From NCBI GenBank assembly GCA_030596225.1, contig JAUVKO010000109.1, positions 1-7,086 on the forward strand: a DNA stretch of 7,086 nt. The letters run 5' to 3'. A program made the translations under genes and the position numbers. This document shows, piece after piece, positions 1 to 6,788 of the stretch. The stretch is from Fidelibacterota bacterium. GTDB taxonomy: Bacteria > Fidelibacterota > UBA8477 > JABMPR01. The notes below the pieces were generated by a model. The model searched no databases, had not been told where the DNA came from, and saw only the letters and a program-made list of their open reading frames with translations. The number at the start of each line of letters is the position of its first letter. The first letter of the stretch is position 1.

Positions 1-1764
1 AATTATGAGGATGGGGTCGGTGGTGGGAGTGTATATGGTGCTTCACCGGCAGTATTAAATGGTAGTAGCGGATCAGTTTACACCATGTCCTATCTATTGA
101 ATTCACCCACCTACATCTGGGCTGAGGGCGCATTCAATCCCATTCAGAACTATATGTATGTCGGTGGTCTTCAACTATCCTACATATTCAATCCTTCAAG
201 CTACATGGATTTAGGGATTGAATATACTAAAGATAAAACCATTCAGGAGCCACTGGTTGAGCGGGATACTACCCTGATCCATTATATTGCCGGCACTGGT
301 TATAATGAGGGACCACGTAGCCATTTAGCAGTAGGTGCAGAACAGTGGGACCAACCTAACCAATCCATGCTGGGGGGGTTGGGTAGAGGTCAAAATCATT
401 CCAGATATAATGGTATCAGATTTCATGGTATCTATGTGTCTCAGGTGAACAAAAGGAACCAAGTTAAAGCAGGTGTTGACTTTAGCTATACTCAGTTCAA
501 GGAACGAGAATTGCAGAACAGTGGTGGTGTTATCTACACCTATGAGGAAGCTCCAAATCAGTGGGTTTATTATTCAGAAGATCCCATCAAGGGTAGTGCC
601 TTTATTCAGGATCGACTCGAATTCGAAGGGATGATCGCAAATTTCGGATTACGTGCGGACTATTATGATCCTCGCAATCAACCTTTTAACCTGGAAGATC
701 CCTTTTCTTCGCCCTATACCTACGGATATTTTCAGACTGCGGGGAGTTTTGATTCACTAAGAGTAGATGAACAGACAGCTAAGCTGGTTTTCAGTCCACG
801 TTTGGGAATCTCGCATCCCATCTCAGTCAATGCAAAGATATATTTCAATTATGGACACTTCTATCAGGTTGCCCATCCCAGATATTACTACAATGCAAAA
901 CCTGGTGGTACTCAGACTATCCCTAATCTCAGCCTGGATTTCCCAAAAACTATTCAGTATGAGGTTGGCTATGAGCATAGTCTCGCTAAGAAGTATCTTG
1001 TCCATCTTGGTGCCTACTATAAAGATGTTTCTAACGAGGTCGTCCCTTTAGAGATCCGTAATGGTCAATTAGGCGCTGGAGATATCCAGATTCTGACTTG
1101 GGCTAATAACCAGTATCGGGATATCCGTGGTATCGAGTTCAGAATAGAGAAGAGTCGTGGTAAATGGTTTACATTTTATACAACCTTTGAATATTCTGTA
1201 GAAAGTACAGGTAGAACAGGCGAGATCGGAATCTATGAGGATCCCATGCTGGATTACGAAGCCCGTCTCCAGTACGAGCAAATCAGACCCTATCCAATTC
1301 CCTCAATATCGGCCAATCTGAACTTTTTGACCCCCTATAGTTTTGGAAAGAAAATGGCCGGTATCTATCCTCTGGGCGGTTGGCGAGCAAGCTTCATCAC
1401 TTCATGGTCAGATGGCGGTAAATTCATTCTTGATGAATCAGCGTCACTGGCTACAAGACAATGGGTTGAAGTAGTGGACTGGAAGAATACAGATCTCTCA
1501 ATTGAAAAATCCACTCGTATACGGGATCGTGATATCATCATTTATGCAACGATCTCAAATTTGTTCAATGAAAAAAGGCTTACGAATGTTGAGCGCTATA
1601 CATCCTATCTCTCTTCTCTGAAATTACCCCACGAGATAGGAGATCAAGAAGGTGATGATAAATATGGAATTTACGATGAGGACTATCTGGAGATGGGGTG
1701 GTATTCCTGGACCCAGTTTCTGAATCCGCGGGACATTTTCATTGGTATGCGCTTCTCATTTTAA
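1..1764 (+). CDS. TonB-dependent outer-membrane receptor, C-terminal barrel (5'-truncated)
   Basis: The frame is open from the first base with no start codon, so the gene begins upstream; 587 residues are visible. Met at base 85 is probably internal, because the reading frame continues before it and no signal peptide follows. The sequence is rich in alternating aromatic and polar beta-strand patterns, with Tyr/Asn/Gly-rich loops and repeated 'YFNYGHFYQ', 'YEVGYEHSL' and 'HLGAYYKDV' strand motifs. These are typical of the 22-stranded barrel of TonB-dependent receptors. It ends in 'GMRFSF', with the terminal Phe expected for recognition by the BAM assembly machinery. The plug domain, TonB box and any N-terminal carboxypeptidase-like domain would lie outside the window. 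Receptors of this class import large substrates such as oligosaccharides, siderophores or peptides using TonB energy; the substrate cannot be read here. The next gene starts 18 bases downstream with no terminator between, suggesting one transcript. Confidence 0.85.
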   Translation, partial: NYEDGVGGGSVYGASPAVLNGSSGSVYTMSYLLNSPTYIWAEGAFNPIQNYMYVGGLQLSYIFNPSSYMDLGIEYTKDKTIQEPLVERDTTLIHYIAGTGYNEGPRSHLAVGAEQWDQPNQSMLGGLGRGQNHSRYNGIRFHGIYVSQVNKRNQVKAGVDFSYTQFKERELQNSGGVIYTYEEAPNQWVYYSEDPIKGSAFIQDRLEFEGMIANFGLRADYYDPRNQPFNLEDPFSSPYTYGYFQTAGSFDSLRVDEQTAKLVFSPRLGISHPISVNAKIYFNYGHFYQVAHPRYYYNAKPGGTQTIPNLSLDFPKTIQYEVGYEHSLAKKYLVHLGAYYKDVSNEVVPLEIRNGQLGAGDIQILTWANNQYRDIRGIEFRIEKSRGKWFTFYTTFEYSVESTGRTGEIGIYEDPMLDYEARLQYEQIRPYPIPSISANLNFLTPYSFGKKMAGIYPLGGWRASFITSWSDGGKFILDESASLATRQWVEVVDWKNTDLSIEKSTRIRDRDIIIYATISNLFNEKRLTNVERYTSYLSSLKLPHEIGDQEGDDKYGIYDEDYLEMGWYSWTQFLNPRDIFIGMRFSF

Positions 1765-1782
1765 AAGCTCAGGATCAACTAT

Positions 1783-3864
1783 ATGAAATCACTAAAATTA
1801 TTAAATATCGTGCTTACAACTCTAATGTTGGTTCCCCTGCTGAATGCCCAGACCTATGAAGGCAGTCGCTTTCATGATTTAGGTAAATTAAAGCAGCGTA
1901 TTGATACAGCATTCTGGCTTGATACATCTGGATCTTCTAAACCAGTTATGACCTGGCCTCAGGGTGTGTACGACTCAGAAAATTGTCAATTCTGGCGGGT
2001 CTTGATTAATGTTGAATCTTATACTGATTCAGCCGGAGAAGTGATCGAGAAGTACAGTAATTCATACATGGATTTAGGTCAGATGGGAACAGAGGGACCA
2101 CCCTGGGGTCTTTACGAATATCGCCGCTATGCCCCTCCTCAGGTCACTGTAGATGGAGTAGATGATAGCTACGATTTTATTGGAGAGGTTGTAGATGATT
2201 TAATAGCTGATGAGGAAATCGATCTGGTCGTGAAGGCAGTTCCTGGGTTTTATGTTACAATGAAAACCTACTCATTCGCTAATGAGTTTCACGATGATTA
2301 TATTATATATCATTTAAATTTCAAATATACAGGCGATTTTGACCATCTGGATCTGGATCCTGATATTCCGGAACAGGATTTGAGCAATGTTTATTTTGTT
2401 ATAGGTTATCACATGATCCCCAGTTTTGCTGGGGAAAAGGAGATTCTTGGGCACCGCTGGGGTGGAGATGCCTATGACGACTGGATGGATTGGGATTTGG
2501 TAGACCCGCTCTATTCGTCAGACATTGATAACACCCGACCGGATATGCTTTTCGTCTGGGGTTGGGATGGTGATGACACAGATGTTACTGCTCTCGAACC
2601 CGGCGGTAAATATTTCAATGATACGGGTGATCCAAGCTTCCAACACGAGGTCAAGGGTCAATTCTTGTCCTATCAATATCCAGGCTACACACTCTTACAT
2701 GCAGATGCTTCGCCTGAAGATCCTTCAGATGATCCAAACATGCCAAATACTCTGGCTATGTCAGATATCTTTGAAGTATGGGCTGGTACTTTTGGTGGTC
2801 AGCCCGCCTATGATTATTTCTCAACCGGAGAATGGCAGCATCCACCTGATTGGGAAGATCCTGGCAACAGTCACTGGAAGAAAAGTGACCACATGCATAT
2901 GAGTCTGGGACCCTATGACTTCTCACTGGGGGAAGACATAGATATTGTTTATGCCATCGCTGTGGGCGGTGTGGATTATGAAGAGACGATTACAAAAGGT
3001 CAGGAATGGCTAAGCTGGTACCGTGATGAATCGGGCGCAACTTTTGACGATATTTCCAAACGCGATTTTCTGGCTCAAGGCATTGATTCACTATATGAAT
3101 ATCTTAGCCGAGCACGTTGGGCTTGGTCCCGTATGAACGATGGATTGACAATCCCGGCCCCCTTACCTTCACCCTCTTTAGAGGTCACCAGCGGAGGTGG
3201 TTTTATCAAGTTGGAGTGGGAAGATATGAGTAATACGCCAGATCCGGTCACGGGCATCCCGGATCTTGCAGGATACAAAATTTATCGAAAACTTGGTGCT
3301 CAACTAATCAACTTTAAAGAGGATGAATTTGGCAAAGGAATTATCTATGAACTGATCGGTGAGGTTGGATCTGATATAACCGAATTCATTGATACAACCG
3401 CCATTCGGGGTGAGAATTACCGCTATTATGTTACTACAGTGGATGATGGGTCTCAAAACGATGGTTTATTTCCCGGTACACCACTGGAGAGCTCGCACTA
3501 TCAAAATAGGACGGTTAGTGGTGCCGTTGCTTTTAAACCTGCACCAACCCACAACGATAGTGTTAGAATTGTCCCTAATCCTTTTATCATTTCCGGGAAT
3601 GAGCTCAACTTCACTGGTGAGAGTAACAAATTGTTATTTGTAAACTTACCAGCTTTCTGTACTGTAAATATTTATAACTCCACCGGTGATCTTATAAAAA
3701 CTATTAAACATACTTCTGGTAGCGGTGATGAAGCCTGGGATCAGCTAAGTGAGTCTAATCAACGCATCGTAAGCGGTGTCTATATCGCATACGTCTCAGA
3801 CTGCCGCAATCTGGATGGAACTAAACTCAATGATGTATTTGAAAAATTTGTGATCGTTCGTTAG
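1783..3864 (+). CDS. Secreted protein with FnIII-like domain and C-terminal sorting-like domain
   Basis: A 693-residue protein. The ATG is preceded by AGGAT (1771-1775) at 7 bases. Residues 1-22 form a signal peptide: Lys2/Lys5, a hydrophobic core, then 'LNA' before Gln23. Residues ~23-460 match no family I can name; they are rich in Asp, Trp and Tyr and contain acidic clusters such as 'DGDDTDVT' and 'DLDPDIPEQD' that could bind calcium. Residues ~462-557 resemble a fibronectin type III domain ('LEWEDMS', 'GYKIYRK', 'YRYYVTTVDDG'). Residues ~592-693 form a C-terminal domain starting 'VRIVPNPF', with 'VNIYNSTGDLIKTIKH' and 'SGVYIAYV' and ending 'KFVIVR'. This type is common on secreted proteins of FCB-group bacteria and is related to type IX sorting or FlgD-like Ig folds. 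The protein probably acts at or outside the outer membrane, perhaps as a partner of the preceding receptor. It is not recognisably SusD: there is no lipobox Cys and no evident TPR-type helical pattern. The role is unknown. Confidence 0.8.
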   Translation: MKSLKLLNIVLTTLMLVPLLNAQTYEGSRFHDLGKLKQRIDTAFWLDTSGSSKPVMTWPQGVYDSENCQFWRVLINVESYTDSAGEVIEKYSNSYMDLGQMGTEGPPWGLYEYRRYAPPQVTVDGVDDSYDFIGEVVDDLIADEEIDLVVKAVPGFYVTMKTYSFANEFHDDYIIYHLNFKYTGDFDHLDLDPDIPEQDLSNVYFVIGYHMIPSFAGEKEILGHRWGGDAYDDWMDWDLVDPLYSSDIDNTRPDMLFVWGWDGDDTDVTALEPGGKYFNDTGDPSFQHEVKGQFLSYQYPGYTLLHADASPEDPSDDPNMPNTLAMSDIFEVWAGTFGGQPAYDYFSTGEWQHPPDWEDPGNSHWKKSDHMHMSLGPYDFSLGEDIDIVYAIAVGGVDYEETITKGQEWLSWYRDESGATFDDISKRDFLAQGIDSLYEYLSRARWAWSRMNDGLTIPAPLPSPSLEVTSGGGFIKLEWEDMSNTPDPVTGIPDLAGYKIYRKLGAQLINFKEDEFGKGIIYELIGEVGSDITEFIDTTAIRGENYRYYVTTVDDGSQNDGLFPGTPLESSHYQNRTVSGAVAFKPAPTHNDSVRIVPNPFIISGNELNFTGESNKLLFVNLPAFCTVNIYNSTGDLIKTIKHTSGSGDEAWDQLSESNQRIVSGVYIAYVSDCRNLDGTKLNDVFEKFVIVR

Positions 3865-3875
3865 AGAAGAATAGG

Positions 3876-3983
3876 ATGGTCATGGGACATGAATACAAGA
3901 AAATAGATCAGAGTTATTTTAACTCTGCCAGGAAATATCATTACAGAGAATTAAGTGCTTATAAGCGGAATAATTTTAGTTGA
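3876..3983 (+). CDS. Doubtful small ORF (35 codons) in the leader of the repeat protein gene
   Basis: An open frame of 35 codons starts at ATG 3876 and ends with TGA at 3981-3983. A second in-frame ATG at 3882 lies 5 bases after AGGA (3873-3876) and would give 33 residues. The peptide is hydrophilic and basic (many Lys, Arg, Tyr, Asn), with no membrane segment or signal. It fills most of the gap between the two secreted-protein genes and contains the 3909-3927 hairpin. An open frame this short can arise by chance in AT-rich intergenic DNA, so it may be meaningless. If translated, it could be a leader peptide. Confidence 0.17.
   Translation: MVMGHEYKKIDQSYFNSARKYHYRELSAYKRNNFS
3909..3927 (+). 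other. Inverted repeat / small hairpin between secreted-protein genes
   Basis: CAGAGTTA and TAACTCTG are perfect 8-base arms separated by TTT. It lies 45 bases after the stop codon of the upstream gene and about 90 bases before the next start. No T-run follows (GCCAGG comes next), so it is not a standard intrinsic terminator. It may be an mRNA 3'-end stabiliser, an operator, or chance. Confidence 0.35.
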
Positions 3984-4003
3984 AAAAAATAACAAACCAA
4001 TCT

Positions 4004-4010
4004 AAGGAGG
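4004..4010 (+). promoter_or_regulatory. Strong ribosome binding site (AAGGAGG)
   Basis: AAGGAGG is a full match to the anti-Shine-Dalgarno core and lies 8 bases before the ATG at 4019. It fixes that ATG as the start, rather than the in-frame TTG at 3980, which would put 13 polar residues before the signal peptide and would place this site inside the coding region. Confidence 0.9.
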
Positions 4011-4018
4011 GTTGTAAA

Positions 4019-5554
4019 ATGCGAAAAACGCTACATAACACGTTGATCGGGCTATCCATTCTGCTATTTGCAGTTTATGGAGTAGCAGCCACGATCACTA
4101 TTGACGGTGATATGTCTGACTGGACTGCAGCAATGCAGGTTGATGTTGATCCAGGTGATCTCGAAGAAGTTGGGGATCAGACCATTGCCGAAATTGACAT
4201 TAAAGATGTCTATATGACCAATGACGCCGATTATCTCTATATCAGGGTTGATATTAACGAAGATGGTGTGTTTGGTGATCTGGCATCTGTCAGTGGCAAA
4301 CCACAGATCTTTTTGGATACAGATATAAGTGACACTACTGGACTTACCTGGGGTTGGTGGGCAACAGGTGTTGATATCTGGATCGAATGGCCATTAAATA
4401 ACCAGGATACGGTTGTTAATTTTGTAGGCTCAGGTTCCACTGTGGATTGGATAGAGATTCCATGTGTAACCACTTCAGCCATCAATGCTGATGATAACGC
4501 TTATGAGCTTTCAATAAGCCGGGCTGATCTCGGTTTGCTTGATGCCGCCGGAGTAAGACTTTTGGTGCTGAACGAGGAAACCGCCACTTGGGGCAATGAT
4601 TCCTATCCCAATGATATTGGTGGATCCACCATGGATTATTTCTTCAGCTATGACATTACCATTGATGGTGAAATGGCTGATTGGATGCCCCACATGCAGA
4701 TGGACGTACCACCCCACATGTTAGAAGAGACAGGTGATATTGCTCATGCCTCCATGGACATCAAGGATGTCTATATGGCTTACAATGACGATTATGTGTT
4801 CGTGCGGGTTGACATCAATGAAGACGGTTTGTTTGGTGATTTGGCATCTGTCAGTGGCAAACCACAGATCTTTTTGGATACAGATGCAAGTGCTGAAACA
4901 GGACTTACCTGGGGTTGGTGGGCAACAGGTGTTGATATCTGGATCGAATGGCCATTAACCAGCCAGGATACGGTTGTTAATCTGGTAGGCTCAGGCTCTA
5001 CTGTGGATTGGATTGAGATCCCATGTGTCACCATGTCAGCCAGCAATACTGATGACAATATCTATGAGCTTTCAATTAACCGGACTGATATTGGTGAAGT
5101 AGGTACCTTCTACGAGAGTCTCCGTTTACTCGTCTTAAACGAAGAGACCGTGAATTGGAGCAATGATGCTTTCCCAGGGGACATTGGAGCGGAGACTGCA
5201 ACTTTCGCATACGGTTCTGGTGGGACTTCTCTTGTAGATCCTGTAGCAATCGATGAAGAGTACTTCTCTGTACCCAGCGAATTTGCTATTGTTGGAAATT
5301 ATCCAAACCCCTTCAATCCCAGCACAACCATCAGGTATACACTTGATGCTGTTTCCAGTGTAAATCTGGAAGTTTATAACATGCTTGGACAAAAAGTTGC
5401 CACTGTTTATAGTGGTATAGGTCATTCTGGAGTAAATGAGGTGACCTGGAATGGAACCAATGATTTCAACCAACTGGTGAACTCTGGTGTATATCTCTAC
5501 CGTATCTCAACACCTAGTGGTGCTGTTTCCGGTAAGATGATAATGCTGAAATAG
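4019..5554 (+). CDS. Secreted protein with two tandem CBM9-like repeats and a type IX sorting domain
   Basis: 511 residues from the ATG set by the strong ribosome binding site. Residues 1-24 are a signal peptide (Arg2, Lys3, hydrophobic core, 'VAA' cleavage site). Two homologous units follow at residues 26-212 and 213-401. Each opens with 'ITIDG-(D/E)-M-(S/A)-DW', the usual start of CBM9-like or DOMON-like beta-sandwich domains, and each contains 'DIKDVYM', 'RVDINEDG', 'GLTWGWWATGVDIWIEWPL' and 'RLLVLNEET'. A linker leads to a C-terminal domain from about residue 419 with the canonical 'NYPNPFNPSTTIRY' (YPNPFNPST at 428-436), 'LEVYNMLGQKVATVY', 'SGVYLYRI' and a final 'KMIMLK'. This is the type A sorting domain, or FlgD-like Ig fold, of FCB-group secreted proteins. 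The CBM9-like family often binds sugars, and the conserved Trp residues are compatible with that, but no ligand is shown. No catalytic domain is visible, so it may be an adhesin, a surface binding protein or a surface-layer component. A strong ribosome binding site and its own terminator suggest a well-expressed single-gene unit. Confidence 0.85.
   Translation: MRKTLHNTLIGLSILLFAVYGVAATITIDGDMSDWTAAMQVDVDPGDLEEVGDQTIAEIDIKDVYMTNDADYLYIRVDINEDGVFGDLASVSGKPQIFLDTDISDTTGLTWGWWATGVDIWIEWPLNNQDTVVNFVGSGSTVDWIEIPCVTTSAINADDNAYELSISRADLGLLDAAGVRLLVLNEETATWGNDSYPNDIGGSTMDYFFSYDITIDGEMADWMPHMQMDVPPHMLEETGDIAHASMDIKDVYMAYNDDYVFVRVDINEDGLFGDLASVSGKPQIFLDTDASAETGLTWGWWATGVDIWIEWPLTSQDTVVNLVGSGSTVDWIEIPCVTMSASNTDDNIYELSINRTDIGEVGTFYESLRLLVLNEETVNWSNDAFPGDIGAETATFAYGSGGTSLVDPVAIDEEYFSVPSEFAIVGNYPNPFNPSTTIRYTLDAVSSVNLEVYNMLGQKVATVYSGIGHSGVNEVTWNGTNDFNQLVNSGVYLYRISTPSGAVSGKMIMLK
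4094..4654 (+). repeat. Internal duplication, unit 1 (561 bp, 187 codons)
   Basis: First CBM9-like unit. It aligns with unit 2 at a constant offset of 561 bases without gaps until close to its end. The central part is nearly identical: 4281-4324 and 4340-4397 match unit 2 exactly, including third codon positions, and 4402-4420 also matches exactly. The flanks are clearly diverged at both DNA and protein level. Confidence 0.9.
4655..5221 (+). repeat. Internal duplication, unit 2 (567 bp, 189 codons)
   Basis: Second CBM9-like unit, directly following unit 1. The exact matches to unit 1 are at 4842-4885 (44 bases), 4901-4958 (58 bases) and 4963-4981 (19 bases). It is two codons longer near 'GTFYESLRLL', where unit 1 has 'DAAGVRLL'. 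Its end is set by alignment with the last residues of unit 1 and is approximate. Confidence 0.88.
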
Positions 5555-5567
5555 CTTGCTGTTTTTT

Positions 5568-5599
5568 GGGGGAGCTCATTTTGAGTTCCCCCATTTTAT
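5568..5599 (+). terminator. Intrinsic terminator of the repeat protein gene
   Basis: GGGGGAGCTC (5568-5577) pairs with GAGTTCCCCC (5583-5592) to form a 10-bp stem with one G-U pair and a 5-base ATTTT loop. The T-rich ATTTTAT follows. It begins 13 bases after the TAG stop at 5552-5554. The tract before the stem is T-rich, not A-rich, so it should work only for + strand transcription. Confidence 0.85.
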
Positions 5600-5620
5600 C
5601 TAATATTCTGCTTATTTAAT

Positions 5621-5649
5621 ATCGTTCAATTATGAACGATGATTTTTTT
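5621..5649 (+). promoter_or_regulatory. Perfect inverted repeat followed by T7, in the kinase leader
   Basis: ATCGTTCA (5621-5628) and TGAACGAT (5633-5640) are perfect 8-base arms around ATTA. GA and seven T residues (5643-5649) follow, and the kinase ribosome binding site begins 8 bases after the T-run. The shape fits either a repressor or activator operator of the LacI/GntR kind, or a weak AT-rich terminator or attenuator. The strong terminator just upstream means a new promoter is needed for the kinase, and this element lies where it could control that promoter or its leader. No convincing -35/-10 pair was found. Confidence 0.5.
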
Positions 5650-5656
5650 ATGTTAC

Positions 5657-5661
5657 AGGAG
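5657..5661 (+). promoter_or_regulatory. Ribosome binding site setting the kinase start
   Basis: AGGAG lies 4 bases before the ATG at 5666, which is close but workable. The in-frame ATG at 5639 has no such site, sits in the right arm of the palindrome, and would add nine residues absent from the usual N-terminus of the family. The start at 5666 is therefore preferred. Confidence 0.7.
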
Positions 5662-5665
5662 TCAC

Positions 5666-6742
5666 ATGAGTGCTCAACCTATAGTGAGGGTTAAATCACC
5701 GGGCCGAATCTGTCTATTCGAAGAACATCAGGATTACCTTGGTTTACCCGTAATAGCCACAGCCATAAACCGCTACATCAATTTCGAAGGTCAATTGAAC
5801 AATAACATGTTTATGACCTTTGTTATGCCGGATATCAATAAAACTCGGGAGATTGATTTACAGGAGCAATTCAAGGTTTTACAGCCACGTGATTATATTG
5901 CTTCTATTGTCCGGGTCCTACGACGTGAAGGAGTGTGCTTTCATACCGGTTGTCGGATTAAATTCTCGGGAAATGTTCCTTTCAAAGCAGGAGCCTCAAG
6001 TTCAAGTGCCATGATTGTTGGCCTAATTAAACTGCTGCTAAAGCTTTATAATCCGGAAAAAAATTTAGATCCCCATACAATTGCTATGCTGGCTTACCAG
6101 TCTGAAGTTCTGGAACATGGAGAATCTGGTGGTATGATGGACCACTGTTCTATTAGTTTAGGCAATGTAATTTATATTGATACGCTGGCATGCGAAGTTC
6201 AAAACCTGGGTGATTCTTTTCCCGGACTCATCATAAGCAACTCAATGGTTCCCAAAGAGATCCTGGAAGTTCATGGTCGGATCCGTCCGGCCATTGAGAA
6301 GGCTGTATCCATTTTGAAGCAGAATGATCCTGAGTTCAAATTAGCACAAATACAAGTTGAAGATATGCACGAATATTACAAACTTTTACCAGAAGATCTG
6401 ATTCCCATATTTTACGCCACAGTAACGAATCATAAATTTACACGCCAGGCTCTGGAGTATTTCAAGCAAGAGACAGTTGATCTTAAGCAGATCGGTATTC
6501 TTATGAATCAACATCATGAGCGGTTGCGAGACTATTTGCAGATTACTGTCCCCAAGATCAATCTCATGATCAATCGTGCTCTTGAAGAAGGTGCACTGGG
6601 GGCTAAAATTAACGGCTCCGGGGGTGGAGGGACAATCGCTATTCTAGCACCAGGTCGTGAAAATGAGGTTTGTGCTGCTCTTGACAAGCTCGGTGCAAAA
6701 AGTTATCCCGTTACAGTTGACCCTGGAGCGCGTTATGTATAA
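5666..6742 (+). CDS. Galactokinase-like GHMP sugar kinase
   Basis: 358 residues from the preferred start, slightly shorter than classical galactokinases (about 380-390). All three GHMP motifs are present. Motif 1 at residues 12-24 ('PGRICLFEEHQDY') corresponds to the galactokinase signature PGRVNLIGEHTDY, keeping the Arg, the Glu-His and the Asp that contact the sugar. Motif 2 at 102-115 ('GNVPFKAGASSSSA') is the phosphate-binding loop. Motif 3 at 314-323 ('KINGSGGGGT') packs on the active site. 'GGMMDH' at 155-160 supplies the probable catalytic base Asp159. The protein is cytoplasmic and would phosphorylate a sugar with ATP, most simply at C1 of galactose or a related hexose. Gly is replaced by Glu19 just before the conserved Glu-His, so the true substrate may differ (for example an amino sugar or uronate). 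For that reason I do not assign galK. The next gene starts 46 bases downstream with no terminator, so the two may form an operon. Confidence 0.85.
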   Translation: MSAQPIVRVKSPGRICLFEEHQDYLGLPVIATAINRYINFEGQLNNNMFMTFVMPDINKTREIDLQEQFKVLQPRDYIASIVRVLRREGVCFHTGCRIKFSGNVPFKAGASSSSAMIVGLIKLLLKLYNPEKNLDPHTIAMLAYQSEVLEHGESGGMMDHCSISLGNVIYIDTLACEVQNLGDSFPGLIISNSMVPKEILEVHGRIRPAIEKAVSILKQNDPEFKLAQIQVEDMHEYYKLLPEDLIPIFYATVTNHKFTRQALEYFKQETVDLKQIGILMNQHHERLRDYLQITVPKINLMINRALEEGALGAKINGSGGGGTIAILAPGRENEVCAALDKLGAKSYPVTVDPGARYV

Positions 6743-6773
6743 AAAATATCATTCCGTTATTTGACATCAGTCC

Positions 6774-6781
6774 AAGGAAGG
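6774..6781 (+). promoter_or_regulatory. Ribosome binding site of the Tat-exported protein
   Basis: AAGGAAGG lies 7 bases before the ATG at 6789 and supports that start. The sequence between the kinase stop and this site shows no terminator hairpin. Confidence 0.75.
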
Positions 6782-6788
6782 ATTTGAT

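Noticed and set aside
372..378. G7 run in the receptor gene as a phase-variation tract
   Set aside because: Seven G residues are short for phase variation, and the frame is intact across them and encodes a plausible Gly-rich loop.
767..1281. Overlapping and antisense open frames inside the receptor gene
   Set aside because: They sit wholly inside a well-supported barrel-coding frame and their translations show no recognisable family features.
1783..3864. Annotation of the secreted protein as SusD
   Set aside because: There is no lipoprotein Cys, no evident TPR-like helical pattern, and the FnIII-like and sorting-like domains argue against it.
3909..3927. Hairpin as an intrinsic terminator of the FnIII protein gene
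   Set aside because: No T-run follows the stem and the arms are AT-rich; kept only as an unexplained inverted repeat.
3980..4018. TTG at 3980 as the start of the tandem-repeat protein
   Set aside because: It would put the perfect AAGGAGG inside the coding region and add 13 polar residues before the signal peptide; the ATG at 4019 has ideal spacing.
4237..5058. Two similar antisense open frames (4237-4485 and 4792-5058)
   Set aside because: They resemble each other only because they are the reverse strand of the two repeat units; they have no independent coding support.
4094..5221. Direct repeats as a CRISPR array or mobile element
   Set aside because: There are only two long units, both inside one open frame, with no spacers, terminal inverted repeats or transposase.
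5639..5665. ATG at 5639 as the kinase start
   Set aside because: It lies in the right arm of the palindrome, has no ribosome binding site, and adds residues the family does not have; AGGAG precedes the ATG at 5666.
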